A DNA stretch of 64,000 bases. It comes from Mixophyes australis (Eukaryota; Chordata; Amphibia; Anura; Limnodynastidae). Position 1 is the stretch's first letter. Each line of letters starts with the position of its first letter. The notes beneath the pieces are model-generated. The model did no database searches. It was not told the DNA's origin and saw nothing but the letters and a program-made list of their open reading frames with translations. The stretch lies in contig JAVHZZ010000006.1 of the NCBI GenBank assembly GCA_036250195.1, positions 168,474,424-168,538,423 of the forward strand, given 5' to 3'. This document shows positions 1-38,458 of this stretch, piece after piece. Position numbers and translations under genes: made by a program.

Positions 1-2128
1 CGGTGCAAGTCTTCCTTAATTCCCGCACAGAGGATGTGCTTTCTGAACCTCAATTTCAACACCAGGTGTCAGCGGGTGTTTCTGCCAGAGGACAAGGTTC
101 TCTTGGACCTGTCGAAGACCAGATCCCTCCTAGCGAGGCAGGAGGTGTCCCTTCTCCACTGCATGAAGTTGCTGGGCACCATGGTATCTGTGTTCGAAAC
201 GGTTCCCTTTGCCTAATTTCATTCTCTGATGTTCCAGAGGGAGCTTCTTTGGAAGTTGTCGAAATCCCCTCTTCATGTGGACAGACAGTTCATCAGGTTA
301 TCTGCCGCCAGTCCTTTCTCTGGTGGTTGGATAGGTCGCATCTCACCATGGGTCGCTCCTTCCAGTCTTGAGTGTGGATACTGATGACCACAGATGACAC
401 TCTATCGGGATTGGGCATGGTCATTGGTGCTTTCCAGTTCCCGGGCCTCTGGGACTCTTAGGATTCACTTTTGGCCATCAATGTGCTGGAGCTCCCTGAA
501 GTTTACCAAGCGCTGGTAAAAGCTCAGAAGCAGCTAGCAGGCAAGCCTCTGAAGGTCCAGTCGGACAAGGAGACGGCAGTGGCTTCCCTGAACCATCCAG
601 GGGTCACCCGCAGTGCTCTTGCCATGAAGGAAACTTCAAGGGTCATGTCCTGGGTGGAGTGTCACGTTCTGGTGATATCGGCCATCTCCATCCCAGGTGT
701 GGTAAACTGGGAGGCCGATTACCTCAGTTGCAACAGATTTCATCCGGGAGAATGGTCTCTTCATAAGGGCGCGTTTTCCCTTCTAGTTCAGCATTTGGGT
801 CAGCCAGAGATCGACCTCCTGGTGTCCCATCTGAAGTTCAAGATTCCTCTCTTCTACGCAAAATCCTGGGATCCCACCACGGAGTACATTAATGCCGTGA
901 TGATTCTGTGGCGGTTTTCTCTGGTGTACTTGTTTCTGCCAATCCCCATGCTCCAATGGGTGCTCAAGCAGGAGAGGGTACCAGCCATCTTGGTAGCCCC
1001 CGACTGGCACCGCCGGGCATGGTACTCTGACATCCTGGGGATAGCCATAGTTCCACTCATCAGGTTGCCTCTTTGTCCCAACCTTCTTGTGCAAGGCCTT
1101 CTTCATTTCCACTTGTTAAGTCGTCTGGCTCTGACAGCGTGGCTACTGAGACTCTGATTCTTCAGGCTCAGGGTTTCTCTCCAAATGTGATTGACTATGA
1201 TTGAGGCCAGGAAACCCTTTGTCTGCTGCCAATTCTTATTGGTTGTGGACAGCATATGTTCTCTGGTGTAAAGTTCAGAGTTTTTACACCTCTATTTAAT
1301 CTTTCTTATTTCCTCTCCTTCCTTCAGATGGATATAGATAAGGGTCGATAAGGGTCTCTGCTTATCTTCCTTAAAGATGCAGATATCAGCGATGTCCATC
1401 TTTTTGCAGCGCAAATTTACAAGTATAAAAGAATACCTTCCTGCATGAAGTTCTTCATGCTCAACCCCCTTCTGTGCACCCGGTTGAACCATGGGACCTT
1501 GATCTGGTGCTCTGGGCCCTTACTAGAGAGCCCTTTGAACCAATGGAGTCTGCAGGTCTCAGTTATGTCACCTGGAAGGTGAAATTTTTACTCGCTGTCT
1601 CGTTGGGGTGTCTGGTATCTGAGTTGGGTTACATTAAACCGGCTCGGCTTGTGCTTAGTGAGCGGTGCGTCAGTGCTTCAGCCGAACATTTGTGCCAAGC
1701 TGCTACTTGCTTTGGGCGCAAGGTTTTGCGTTACAGAGCAATCCCTTCCTTTGGAATGTCCCCAATGTTTCGCAGTGTCCCCTAATAGGGTGACAGAGAA
1801 AATAGGATTTTTGTTAGTCACCATAAAATCTATTTCTTTTAGCCTATTTGGAGACTGCGCTCCCACCCTTTGCTCTGATTGTTTGATTGTTGTCTGTTTT
1901 AGTTTTTCTTCTTGACCTTGTTAGGCCGTCTCTCTGGGCTTTGTTACTAACAAAAACTGAGGAATAGTTCCTATTGGAGAAGCATAGTAGTGGTTGGTAT
2001 CCTCCCAACATTTTTAGTTAATGCATCCCTGACTCCAGGACAACCTTCTATAAACCAGTGTCTCGCAGTGTACCCCAGTGGACTAAGAGAAACAGCTTTT
2101 ACGGTGAGTAACAAGAATCCTATTATTG
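1..2128 (+). mobile_element. DIRS-type retrotransposon, 3' part, degraded (copy 1)
   Basis: Reading + strand frames with several stops and shifts gives, in order, the end of a DIRS reverse transcriptase (about 34-216, with the FLPEDK and CMKLLGTMVS blocks), an RNase H-like stretch (about 471-760, with VLELPEVYQAL, VQSDKETAVASLNHPG and IPGVVNWEADYLS), the region with the RAWYSD motif (about 1010-1030), and then a decayed tail like the tyrosine recombinase part of DIRS elements (about 1160-1790). Near the 3' end, 1806-1832 and 2096-2126 are imperfect inverted copies, as expected for the terminal and internal complementary repeats of DIRS. The same end sequence recurs in the inverted copy at 20857-23120. 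The left end lies outside the window. Not functional as it stands. Family call is from motif order; an exact family needs a repeat library. Confidence 0.8.
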
Positions 2129-2727
2129 CTATGGTTCTTAGATGCAAAACACCTCCAAATAGAAAGTGTATCCAATGGCATTTGTCTGTTTTCACTGATT
2201 TCTTGAACTGAAACTTTGAGACTGCAGCATGTTGTCTTCAATTGGTTCTCAAATTTATTGTAATGATGATACCCGAACTGTTGGCAAAAGCATCTGAATG
2301 GTCTCCAGAAGACCAGTGTGAAATTTGGGCTAGATTTACATCACTGGAGTCAACCTTTTGTGCTGTATGTCCTTCATCCACTATCCACATTTTTTACACA
2401 GAATATTCTGTAGCTAAGCTAATCCAGCTCTAGAGCAGAACACAATGTCACTGCCCTACACAATTCTTTGCCACTGCAGATAAGCCAAAAATCGGTTTAT
2501 TTTCTACATTTGTTTATTTTCCTTGCCGATTAAAGGAGAAACAATTTCATATTCATGCGTTACAGGAAAATAGTTGCCTCTCAGTCTCTGCTGTCCCTAG
2601 ACAAAAACCTGTTTTGCTTAATGCTAAACTCACCCCAGCTGGAAATTGTTGATTAGTACTTTGCATGAAAAATTTATTTATGGCATATTTCTATGTTTAT
2701 ATGTTGTATATTATTTTTCTTTTTCAG
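2129..2727 (+). other. TACO1 intron upstream of the first visible exon
   Basis: AT-rich sequence between the DIRS remnant and the exon acceptor at 2727 (pyrimidine tract TTATTTTTCTTTTTCAG). I see no repeat, exon or RNA gene in it. Exons 1 and 2 of TACO1 must lie left of the window, so the DIRS copy 1 is most likely also inside this intron. Confidence 0.6.
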
Positions 2728-2861
2728 GATAAATCTAAGCCCACCTCCTACACACTGTTTCAAGCAAGAGGGCCTGGTGGCTCTTCCCTTCTTATTGAGC
2801 TTCTAACAGATAACACCAATCGCTCTTTTGCAGATCTAAGATTACTTCTGAAAAATAATGG
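2728..2861 (+). CDS. TACO1: TACO1 coding exon (third from the end)
   Basis: Acceptor TTTTTCAG at 2720-2727, donor GTAGGT at 2862. Encodes DKSKPTSYTLFQARGPGGSS and the following helix of the YebC fold. Ends after two bases of a glycine codon completed by the next exon. Confidence 0.92.
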
Positions 2862-5485
2862 GTAGGTGGTCAGGGTAAAGCTGAAACTTTAAATCCATTT
2901 TGTGAGCTATTCCAATATATCCTGTCCTCACAGATTATCAATTTAGTAGGAACCAGTGACATCGCTGAGACATGGAGCACGTTGTGCCTAATGTACAAGA
3001 AGTCAATATCCCGCCGTCCCAAAGATTATGTCTGTGAATTTAAATTAAAACAACATGTTTTGTGACTGCAGCAGTGGAAATTTTATACCTTTTGATTGTG
3101 CCCTGAGATTGATTAGTTTTGCATTTTTTGTAATCAGAATTATGTGTTAGACTTGGTGGTTTTATTTCATGGCCAGGTGCATGCTTATTTAATGATTTAA
3201 TTTTGACAGGCTTTTACCTTTTGTTTAGGAGAATGTAAACCCACGGCCACGTCACAATATTTATCATGATTATCTGGGGGTTTCAGCAGCAGCAATGTGT
3301 ATTCTGCCAAAGCGGCCCACCCTGGATTGTATGCATATATCACATGATCGGTTCACAATCTACCTTGGTATGCTCTTCTGCCAGGTAGTCTGCGCTGCTG
3401 CTGAGCGTCTGTACCAATCATGATAAACATTGTGATTAGGCTGGGGGTATCCATCCTCTTTTAGGGTTGCTGTGCGTTAGGCCAGCTAGTGCACTACTGC
3501 GATCATCAGTCTGTCTGGCTTATTTTTTTTGGGGTTCTTTCATTAGTCTCCACTTATTATAAACATGGTACATTGGATCTTTACGAAAGTACTGTGATCT
3601 AGTCCTAATAATCTTTAGTTTTCCAAAACTAAAATAACTTCAAAAACACCTTTACTTCAATTATTTCTCGTTTTTGTTTTGTTTTTTATAAAAGGTGATG
3701 GAAACTCATAGCCGTGATTCGCATATCTGGCCAAAAAAAAATGTCTCCTGATGGCATAAGCCGTAAAGATGAGCAAATTGTTTTAGACAAATTTTGAACT
3801 TGTACCAAATTTCTGAGACACGTTTTCAGCTAAATAATTTGCAAAAACGATGCCAATTAATTGAATAATTTACACTACCTATAGGGCCCTGTCCTTGTTT
3901 ACAAGCAGCAGTGACCAACCACAATCTATTACTGTAACACTGGTGCTCTGCCATTAGACTACCGTCATCCCCTACCCCTCCAGCCTAACCCCTCTGTTCC
4001 TGAGATCTCTGTGCTGATCCTGGCATCATGGGAGCAGAACTGTTCACAATTCAGTAAATAAAGTTTTCCATACACATTGCACTGATTAAAGCAAAAAAAA
4101 AATTAAATGGGGGCATTCTTCTTTCTTGATCGGTTATATTCCAAATGCCCACCACCTCAAAAAATATCCCCATAAAAAAGAACCACGATCCTGTTTGACC
4201 CTTGGCTATAGAGCAGGCCCGGCCAACCTGTGGCTCTCCAGGTGTTGTGAAACTACAAACCCCAGCATGCTTTGCCAGTAGGTGGTCAGCAGATAGCTGG
4301 CAGGGCATGTTGGGACCTGTAGTTTCACAACACCTGGAGAGCCACAGGTTGGCCAGTCCTGCTGCAGAGCAAACCCTTTTTAAGAATCCCAGTGACTACA
4401 GTTCAGCAGCAGTGAATCATGAGGGGTCAGTGCTATAGCCAAGGGTCAAACAGGATCACTTTTCTTTTCCCAGTCCGAGTTACCATATCACTTCTGGTCT
4501 CACTGAGGCCTGTTAACATGGTTGGAAGGTAAGGGTGTGCACAGGCCTGTAGCAGTCATCTAACTACATCTATCAACATGCTTGATAATGGATTTACTAA
4601 CAGTCATCAAGGTTTTTTCTGAGAGTATAGATTCGGTAATCTTGGGAAGTTGTGTGTGACTGGCATAGGACAGATCTATCTACTCTTTATAGGCCAGATG
4701 TTACACAGATGTTTTATTTTATTAGATACTTGCTAGTACTGGCAACACTATGCTGTCTGGATGTGTCCAATCTCAGTATTAGCATTTAGCGGAAAGTTTT
4801 CTGTAAACAACAACAACATTGTTATGAAAGAGAGCATCATAATGAACCAGTATATTGTAAATGTACACTACATATTAAACATTAGCAAATGCATATATAT
4901 ATATGTTTTTCACTCAAAGCAAGTCCTCACACTAGATATAGCTGTATTATAGTTATCAACAGTTGTATGTGGGTTTAGATTTCAATATAAAAAAAATTGC
5001 CTTTCTTTGTGGCCTACAGAGGGACACCAACCGATGGAGCCCTCCACTGCTTCACTAAAAAAGGGGTGGTAACTGTGCAGACCTGTGACCGAGATGGAAA
5101 CCTTTTGCAAATGGAGCAGGCACTTGATTTAGCAATTCAAGCTGGAGCTGAGGATGTGCAGGAGATGCAAGATGAGGAGGAGAGGGACATGTACAAGGTG
5201 TGAACAGATGTGTCGTAATAAGGAGACATGTTACAGAGGCTGGAGCAAAAAAAAATTCTTATCTTCTTTTTCCTCTCTTTACAGTATATCTGTGATTTTT
5301 CCTCATTGCGTGAAGTCCGCTCCCAACTAATTTCCTTGGGATTGCTACCAATCTCATCTGGTCCTGAATACTTGCCAACAATCACTGTACAACTCTCAGA
5401 TACCGATAAGGAACAGGTTTTCAAGCTCCTGCAATTGATCAATGACCAGTCGGATGTCATGCATGTTTATGATAACATTGAATAG
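2728..5485 (+). CDS. TACO1: TACO1, translational activator of cytochrome c oxidase I (last three exons, partial gene)
   Basis: Three exons join in frame: 2728-2861, 5020-5197 and 5285-5485 (stop TAG 5483-5485), about 170 codons, matching the C-terminal 170 or so of the ~297 residues of human TACO1. Recognisable blocks are ARGPGGSSLLIELL, FTKKGVV, the acidic AGAEDVQEMQDEEERD and the C-terminal VYDNIE. TACO1 is a mitochondrial-matrix protein of the YebC/PmpR (DUF28) family needed for translation of mitochondrial COX1 mRNA; loss in humans gives late-onset Leigh syndrome. The missing N-terminal exons would carry the mitochondrial targeting peptide. Junction codons: GG|A spans the first intron, the second intron is phase 0 (AAG|TAT). 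The gene is head-to-tail with MAP3K3 as in human. Identification is firm; the 5' half is simply outside the window. Confidence 0.95.
3235..3450. repeat. Fold-back MITE-like element
   Basis: Left arm TCACAATATTTATCATGATT (3252-3271) and right arm AATCATGATAAACATTGTGA (about 3417-3436) are inverted copies with one mismatch, and the match resumes further in with TCAGCAGCAGC against GCTGCTGCTGA. Size and structure fit a non-autonomous DNA transposon. No target duplication was identified with confidence. Confidence 0.6.
4187..4457. repeat. Nested palindromic MITE pair
   Basis: Outer arms 4187-4210 and 4434-4457 are perfect 24 bp inverted copies (key core CTGTTTGACCCTTGGC). Inside lies a second perfect 37 bp inverted pair, 4221-4257 and 4318-4354 (core CTCCAGGTGTTGTGAAAC). 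The inner unit resembles a hAT-type MITE widespread in frogs; a diverged half copy with GGGACTTGTAGTTCCACAAC sits near 58415-58440. Confidence 0.75.
5020..5197 (+). CDS. TACO1: TACO1 penultimate coding exon
   Basis: Acceptor CTACAG ends at 5019, donor GTGTGA at 5198. Begins with the last base of the split glycine codon, then GTPTDGALHCFTKKGVV, and ends with the acidic run EMQDEEERDMYK. The exon is phase 0 at its 3' end. Confidence 0.93.
5285..5485 (+). CDS. TACO1: TACO1 last coding exon
   Basis: Acceptor CTCTTTACAG ends at 5284. Encodes YICDFSSLREVRSQL through to HVYDNIE and TAG at 5483-5485, the same C-terminus as the human protein. Confidence 0.94.
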   Translation, partial: YICDFSSLREVRSQLISLGLLPISSGPEYLPTITVQLSDTDKEQVFKLLQLINDQSDVMHVYDNIE

Positions 5486-6226
5486 CAGCAACTCCCATGC
5501 TCCAGAAGCTGCTGCCATCACGGTCCTATCTGTATGTTAGGAACATTAAGACTCATGACTTAGTCACAGAACTTATGGGATGCAGCAATGAACTCTTAAT
5601 TTATTTTCCATGAAAACAATAACTTTAATTTTATCATGTGAGTTCTTGATGCACAGTGTTATATTTGTCCCTCATGTACCTGGTGATATAAAATAGCACT
5701 GTATGGTGACAAGTCATGCCAAAGATCCACTTTTGATTTTAAAATATACCTTATAAATGGTCTATGGGGCAGATTCAATTAGCACATTTTTTACCAAGTG
5801 AAACTTTTGATTAATAAATTAATTTCAAAAGTTACATATACATTTGACAGTAATAAATTGAACACACAGTATAACAGTGTTGTCCAAGCAATAAGGTAAA
5901 CCACAATCTTTATCACTGCTGGGGTATATTTACTAAAGCGTGGGTTTGAAAAGGTAGAGATGTTGCTATAGTCAAAAGTTCCACTTTTTCAAACCTGCAG
6001 TGTAGTAAATATAGCCCTATGTGTTTCTTATTTATACCAATACACCTGACCTTGGTAATCGTGCAATAAAGTTACTGCTAAAATTTATGTCAATAAATAA
6101 ACATGAAAAAATAAATATTGTACAAAAATTAGATTAATATTATAATATTCCTATAAAATAATGCAAACCCGTAACAAATGGAATGTATGCACATAATATG
6201 CAAGACAATTAAATATTAAACATGAA
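5486..6226 (+). other. TACO1 3' UTR and start of TACO1-MAP3K3 intergenic DNA
   Basis: Non-coding AT-rich sequence after the TACO1 stop. AATAAA occurs at 5813-5818 and 6065-6070; either could be the polyadenylation signal, and the end of the transcript cannot be fixed from sequence alone. Holds a short palindromic MITE at 5919-6018. Confidence 0.55.
5919..6018. repeat. Short fold-back MITE, internally deleted
   Basis: Ends GGGGTATATTTACTAAAG and TAGTAAATATAGCCC are inverted copies, followed inward by GGGTTTGAAAAGG against CACTTTTTCAAACC. It is the same family as the fuller copy at 63828-64000 but lacks most of the centre. Confidence 0.65.
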
Positions 6227-6426
6227 GGGGCGTATTCAATTGTTAGCGTTAACGCTGATAAACGAGCGCTCCAAAAATATTACCGTTTATACTGTAATAT
6301 TGCGCGCGAAAAGCGTTAATACAGTAGTAGCTCGCAGCTGAAATTTCGCGAGTAATTACCGTATTAACGCTAAGATTTTTTGAGCACTCGTTTGTTAGCG
6401 TTAACGCTAACAATTGAATACGCCCC
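6227..6426. repeat. MITE with perfect 30 bp terminal inverted repeats, Harbinger-like
   Basis: Left end GGGGCGTATTCAATTGTTAG and right end CTAACAATTGAATACGCCCC belong to a 30 bp perfect inverted pair. The element is flanked by GAA on both sides (6224-6226 and 6427-6429), a possible 3 bp target duplication such as PIF/Harbinger elements make. Rich in GCGTTAACGC motifs. Confidence 0.65.
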
Positions 6427-6704
6427 GAAGGGTATTGTAATATAATTATACATGACCTCAAATGTATGTAACATGCATTTGTTAGTTAAAATATTTTTTC
6501 TCTATGATCAATATTTTGTTTTACATAATTTAGTAAATTAAATATTACATATATTTGAGGTCATGTATTATTACGATATTACAATAGCTTTTACTGCATG
6601 TTTAAAGTTTTACTTTTTTTTTGCATAGATTTTTCACAAACTGAATTAGTAAATGGATGGCATTACCTACCTTTTATGGCATGTAATATTATGTTATAAT
6701 CATC

Positions 6705-6980
6705 CTCATTTATTTATATAGCGCCACTAATTCCGCAGCGCTGTACAGAGAACTCACTCACATCAGTCGTCCCCCCCCCCCCCCCCCCCCCCCACACACA
6801 CCCCCAATTAACCTACCAGTATGTTTTTTTGGAGTGTGGGAGGAAACCGGAGCACCTGGAGGAAACCCATGCAACCACGGGGAGAACATACAAACTCCTC
6901 ACAGATAAGGCCATGGACAGGAATTGAACTCATGACCCCAGTGCTGTAAGGCAGAAGTGCTAACCACTTGGCTACCGTGT
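6705..6980 (-). repeat. tRNA-derived SINE, minus strand, with internal poly-C tract
   Basis: Read on the minus strand it starts with an A-box-like TAGCCAAGTGG (complement of 6964-6974), a B-box-like AGTTCAATTCC (complement of 6920-6930), the body TGGGTTTCCTCC, and ends with GGCGCTATATAAATAAATG. A 23 bp run of C followed by (CA)n sits at 6771-6800, at the site where other copies hold a microsatellite. Confidence 0.75.
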
Positions 6981-7378
6981 AATTTTTTGTACAATTATTA
7001 TGTTTTGGTTTTTTTTCTTGTTACATAAATTTTAGCAGTAACTTGATTGTATTGTTACCAAGGTAAAGGGTATTTGTATAAAAAAAACCAAAAAAAAAAA
7101 ACCATTTCTATAATGTTTTATATGTTATGCTACCCCAAAATTCATAGCAGGATACAGATTGTGGTTAAGCTAATCAGCATTGCTTGCACAACATTGTCAT
7201 ATTCTTTATTCCTGACATTTGTTAAGTGTAACTTATTTATTTGTGAATAAACTGTTCACCTGGTCTGTATGCCTATTAATTTCTCTAGTGCTCTCCATTC
7301 ATTTTACTATTGATCTAACTGATATTGCAGTATATTTCTTGGAACAGCCTAATTCCATAGGTGGTGCAGCTGAAGCCT

Positions 7379-7975
7379 TACGCTAGGTACACACTGAACA
7401 ATTTTTTTCGACCAACATGTTATCTCAAACGATTGTACCTACGACTGAATTTCCGATCCATCTGGAGATTCATGTATACACACTAACATGATTTACCTTC
7501 ATATATGTGATCTTCATCTGGTCCTCTAGTCTTCAGTGAATGACAGCACACTAGTCATTTATTCATTATTGTCACACTGATTAAAACCGCCTTGTAGCTA
7601 TCCACATGTCCTAGCGAATTTAACTCTGAAACTAAACATTCTGTCTCAGAACAAACAAATGAACTATTCCTTCTCCAGCACTTTCTAAATTTTTTCATCG
7701 TGACATTCATTCGTAGAATCGGCTGGAAAGAGCCAGACTCTGTAAATTCTATGGAGATTGTGAGCATGAGTGCATACACACTACATGATTAGTCTGTGGT
7801 TGCTTGTTAAATATTAAACAGTGCGACCAACCAAATGAAACGATGATCAGCACTTTGGGACAACTTTAGTTCATTGTGTCACTATACACACTCACACGAT
7901 ATCTGACCAAACGGTCGGATGATGGCTGATTGGAGGTTTTTCGTGCAATCTTTGGGCCAGTGTGCATTTAGCGTA
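7379..7975. repeat. MITE of about 600 bp with TACACACT-type ends
   Basis: Left end TACGCTAGGTACACACTG and right end CAGTGTGCATTTAGCGTA are imperfect inverted repeats. Internal blocks ACGACTGAA and GATTTACCTTCA are shared with the relative at 11095-11526, so both belong to one family. Confidence 0.65.
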
Positions 7976-8391
7976 AGCTTGACTACAGATTTGTTTCCTA
8001 GGAGAGGTCACCATGCATTCACTGAGAATATGTTTATCATGAAATCAGATTGTCATTGTGTTATTGAATGTTTTTAAAGTTGAAAAAGTGGGCACTGGGA
8101 GTAATTTAATTAATTTCAATTTTAAAAGGAATCTTCCAAAGCAATAAACTTAAAGTCAACCTTTCACTTTATCTAAATTACTTTTTCCCTGCCTTCTAAT
8201 AAATCTAAAATAGATATTTACAGTGCTAGTAGACCAATTACTATATAGGACAATCTCATTAGCTGTCACAGATCACCAATAGCAATATCAGTAGTTTAAT
8301 AAATATGGCAATAATATACATAACATCTATAGTAAACCTGTTATATTTACTTATGTGATGATGTTCCCAATGATTATCCCAAGAGCAGTGC

Positions 8392-8680
8392 TATTCGGGG
8401 GCAGCTTGGTGACTCCATGTTTAGTGTTTATGCCTCATAGCATTGGGGTCATGAGTTTGATTCCTGACCAGTACCTTGTCTGTGGGGAGTTTGCTTGGGG
8501 TTTTGCTGGTGCTCTGGTTTTCTCCCACACTGTAACTGCTGACAAACATAAACCCTAGCCTTGTGGGTTAGGGAATTTAGACTAAGCTCCAATGGGGTAG
8601 GAACTGGTGTGAATGACAAACATTCTCTGTACAGTGCTGCTGAATAGGTGGCGCAATATAAATAAATGATGGTGATGCTT
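8392..8680 (+). repeat. tRNA-derived SINE, diverged copy
   Basis: Contains CATAGCATTGGGGTCATGAG, a B-box-like GTTTGATTCC, the TTTTCTCCCACACT body, AAGCTCCAATGGGG, TTCTCTGTACAGTGC and the end GGCGCAATATAAATAAATG. More mutated than the copies at 12641 and 13600 and without a microsatellite. Confidence 0.7.
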
Positions 8681-9130
8681 TAGACATGTGCTGCAGCTGG
8701 TTTATTAGTGTACACAGGCGCCATAGGATTGTTTTGTTGTCGCTATGGCCACACATGCTCCGCCCAGTGTCAATGACAGCTGTCATCGGAAGCCCCGCCC
8801 AACGCCTGCGCTGCGTTCCACGTACTGACTTGTGCTCCTAATGGCTGCTAGTTGTCCCGCCCTGCGGTGACTGACGACTGTCCTATCCTGTGTAAAGTAA
8901 AGAGCTGCGCTTGCGTGAGGCCTTGGGAGCTCGAAGATTGAGGGCACCCGGATATGAGGTGACCCGGAGACGCCCGCGGGCATGACAGGACACCCGTGGA
9001 GAAGTTGGGGGAGTGCAGGCCTTGGACGTTAACGCAACGGAAAGCGACTCAAGTAGACCTGGGACCACCTAGTGAAGGCCCAAGGCGCCGGGACGCTGAC
9101 AAAGCCCGGGACGTCTACTCGTCTACCGCC

Positions 9131-38458
<29,328 letters not shown>

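Larger units (their letters stand above)
2862..5019 (+). other. TACO1 intron with two fold-back MITEs
   Basis: 2158 bp intron. Holds the palindromic elements at 3235-3450 and 4187-4457 described separately. The rest (2862-3234, 3451-4186, 4458-5019) is AT-rich with a short (TA)n at about 4893-4903 and no coding signal. Confidence 0.7.
6427..8700. other. Intergenic DNA between TACO1 and MAP3K3
   Basis: AT-rich and without coding signal. Contains the SINE copies at 6705-6980 and 8392-8680 and the MITE at 7379-7975. Stretches 6427-6704, 6981-7378 and 7976-8391 show nothing further apart from a run of A (7079-7100). Confidence 0.6.
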
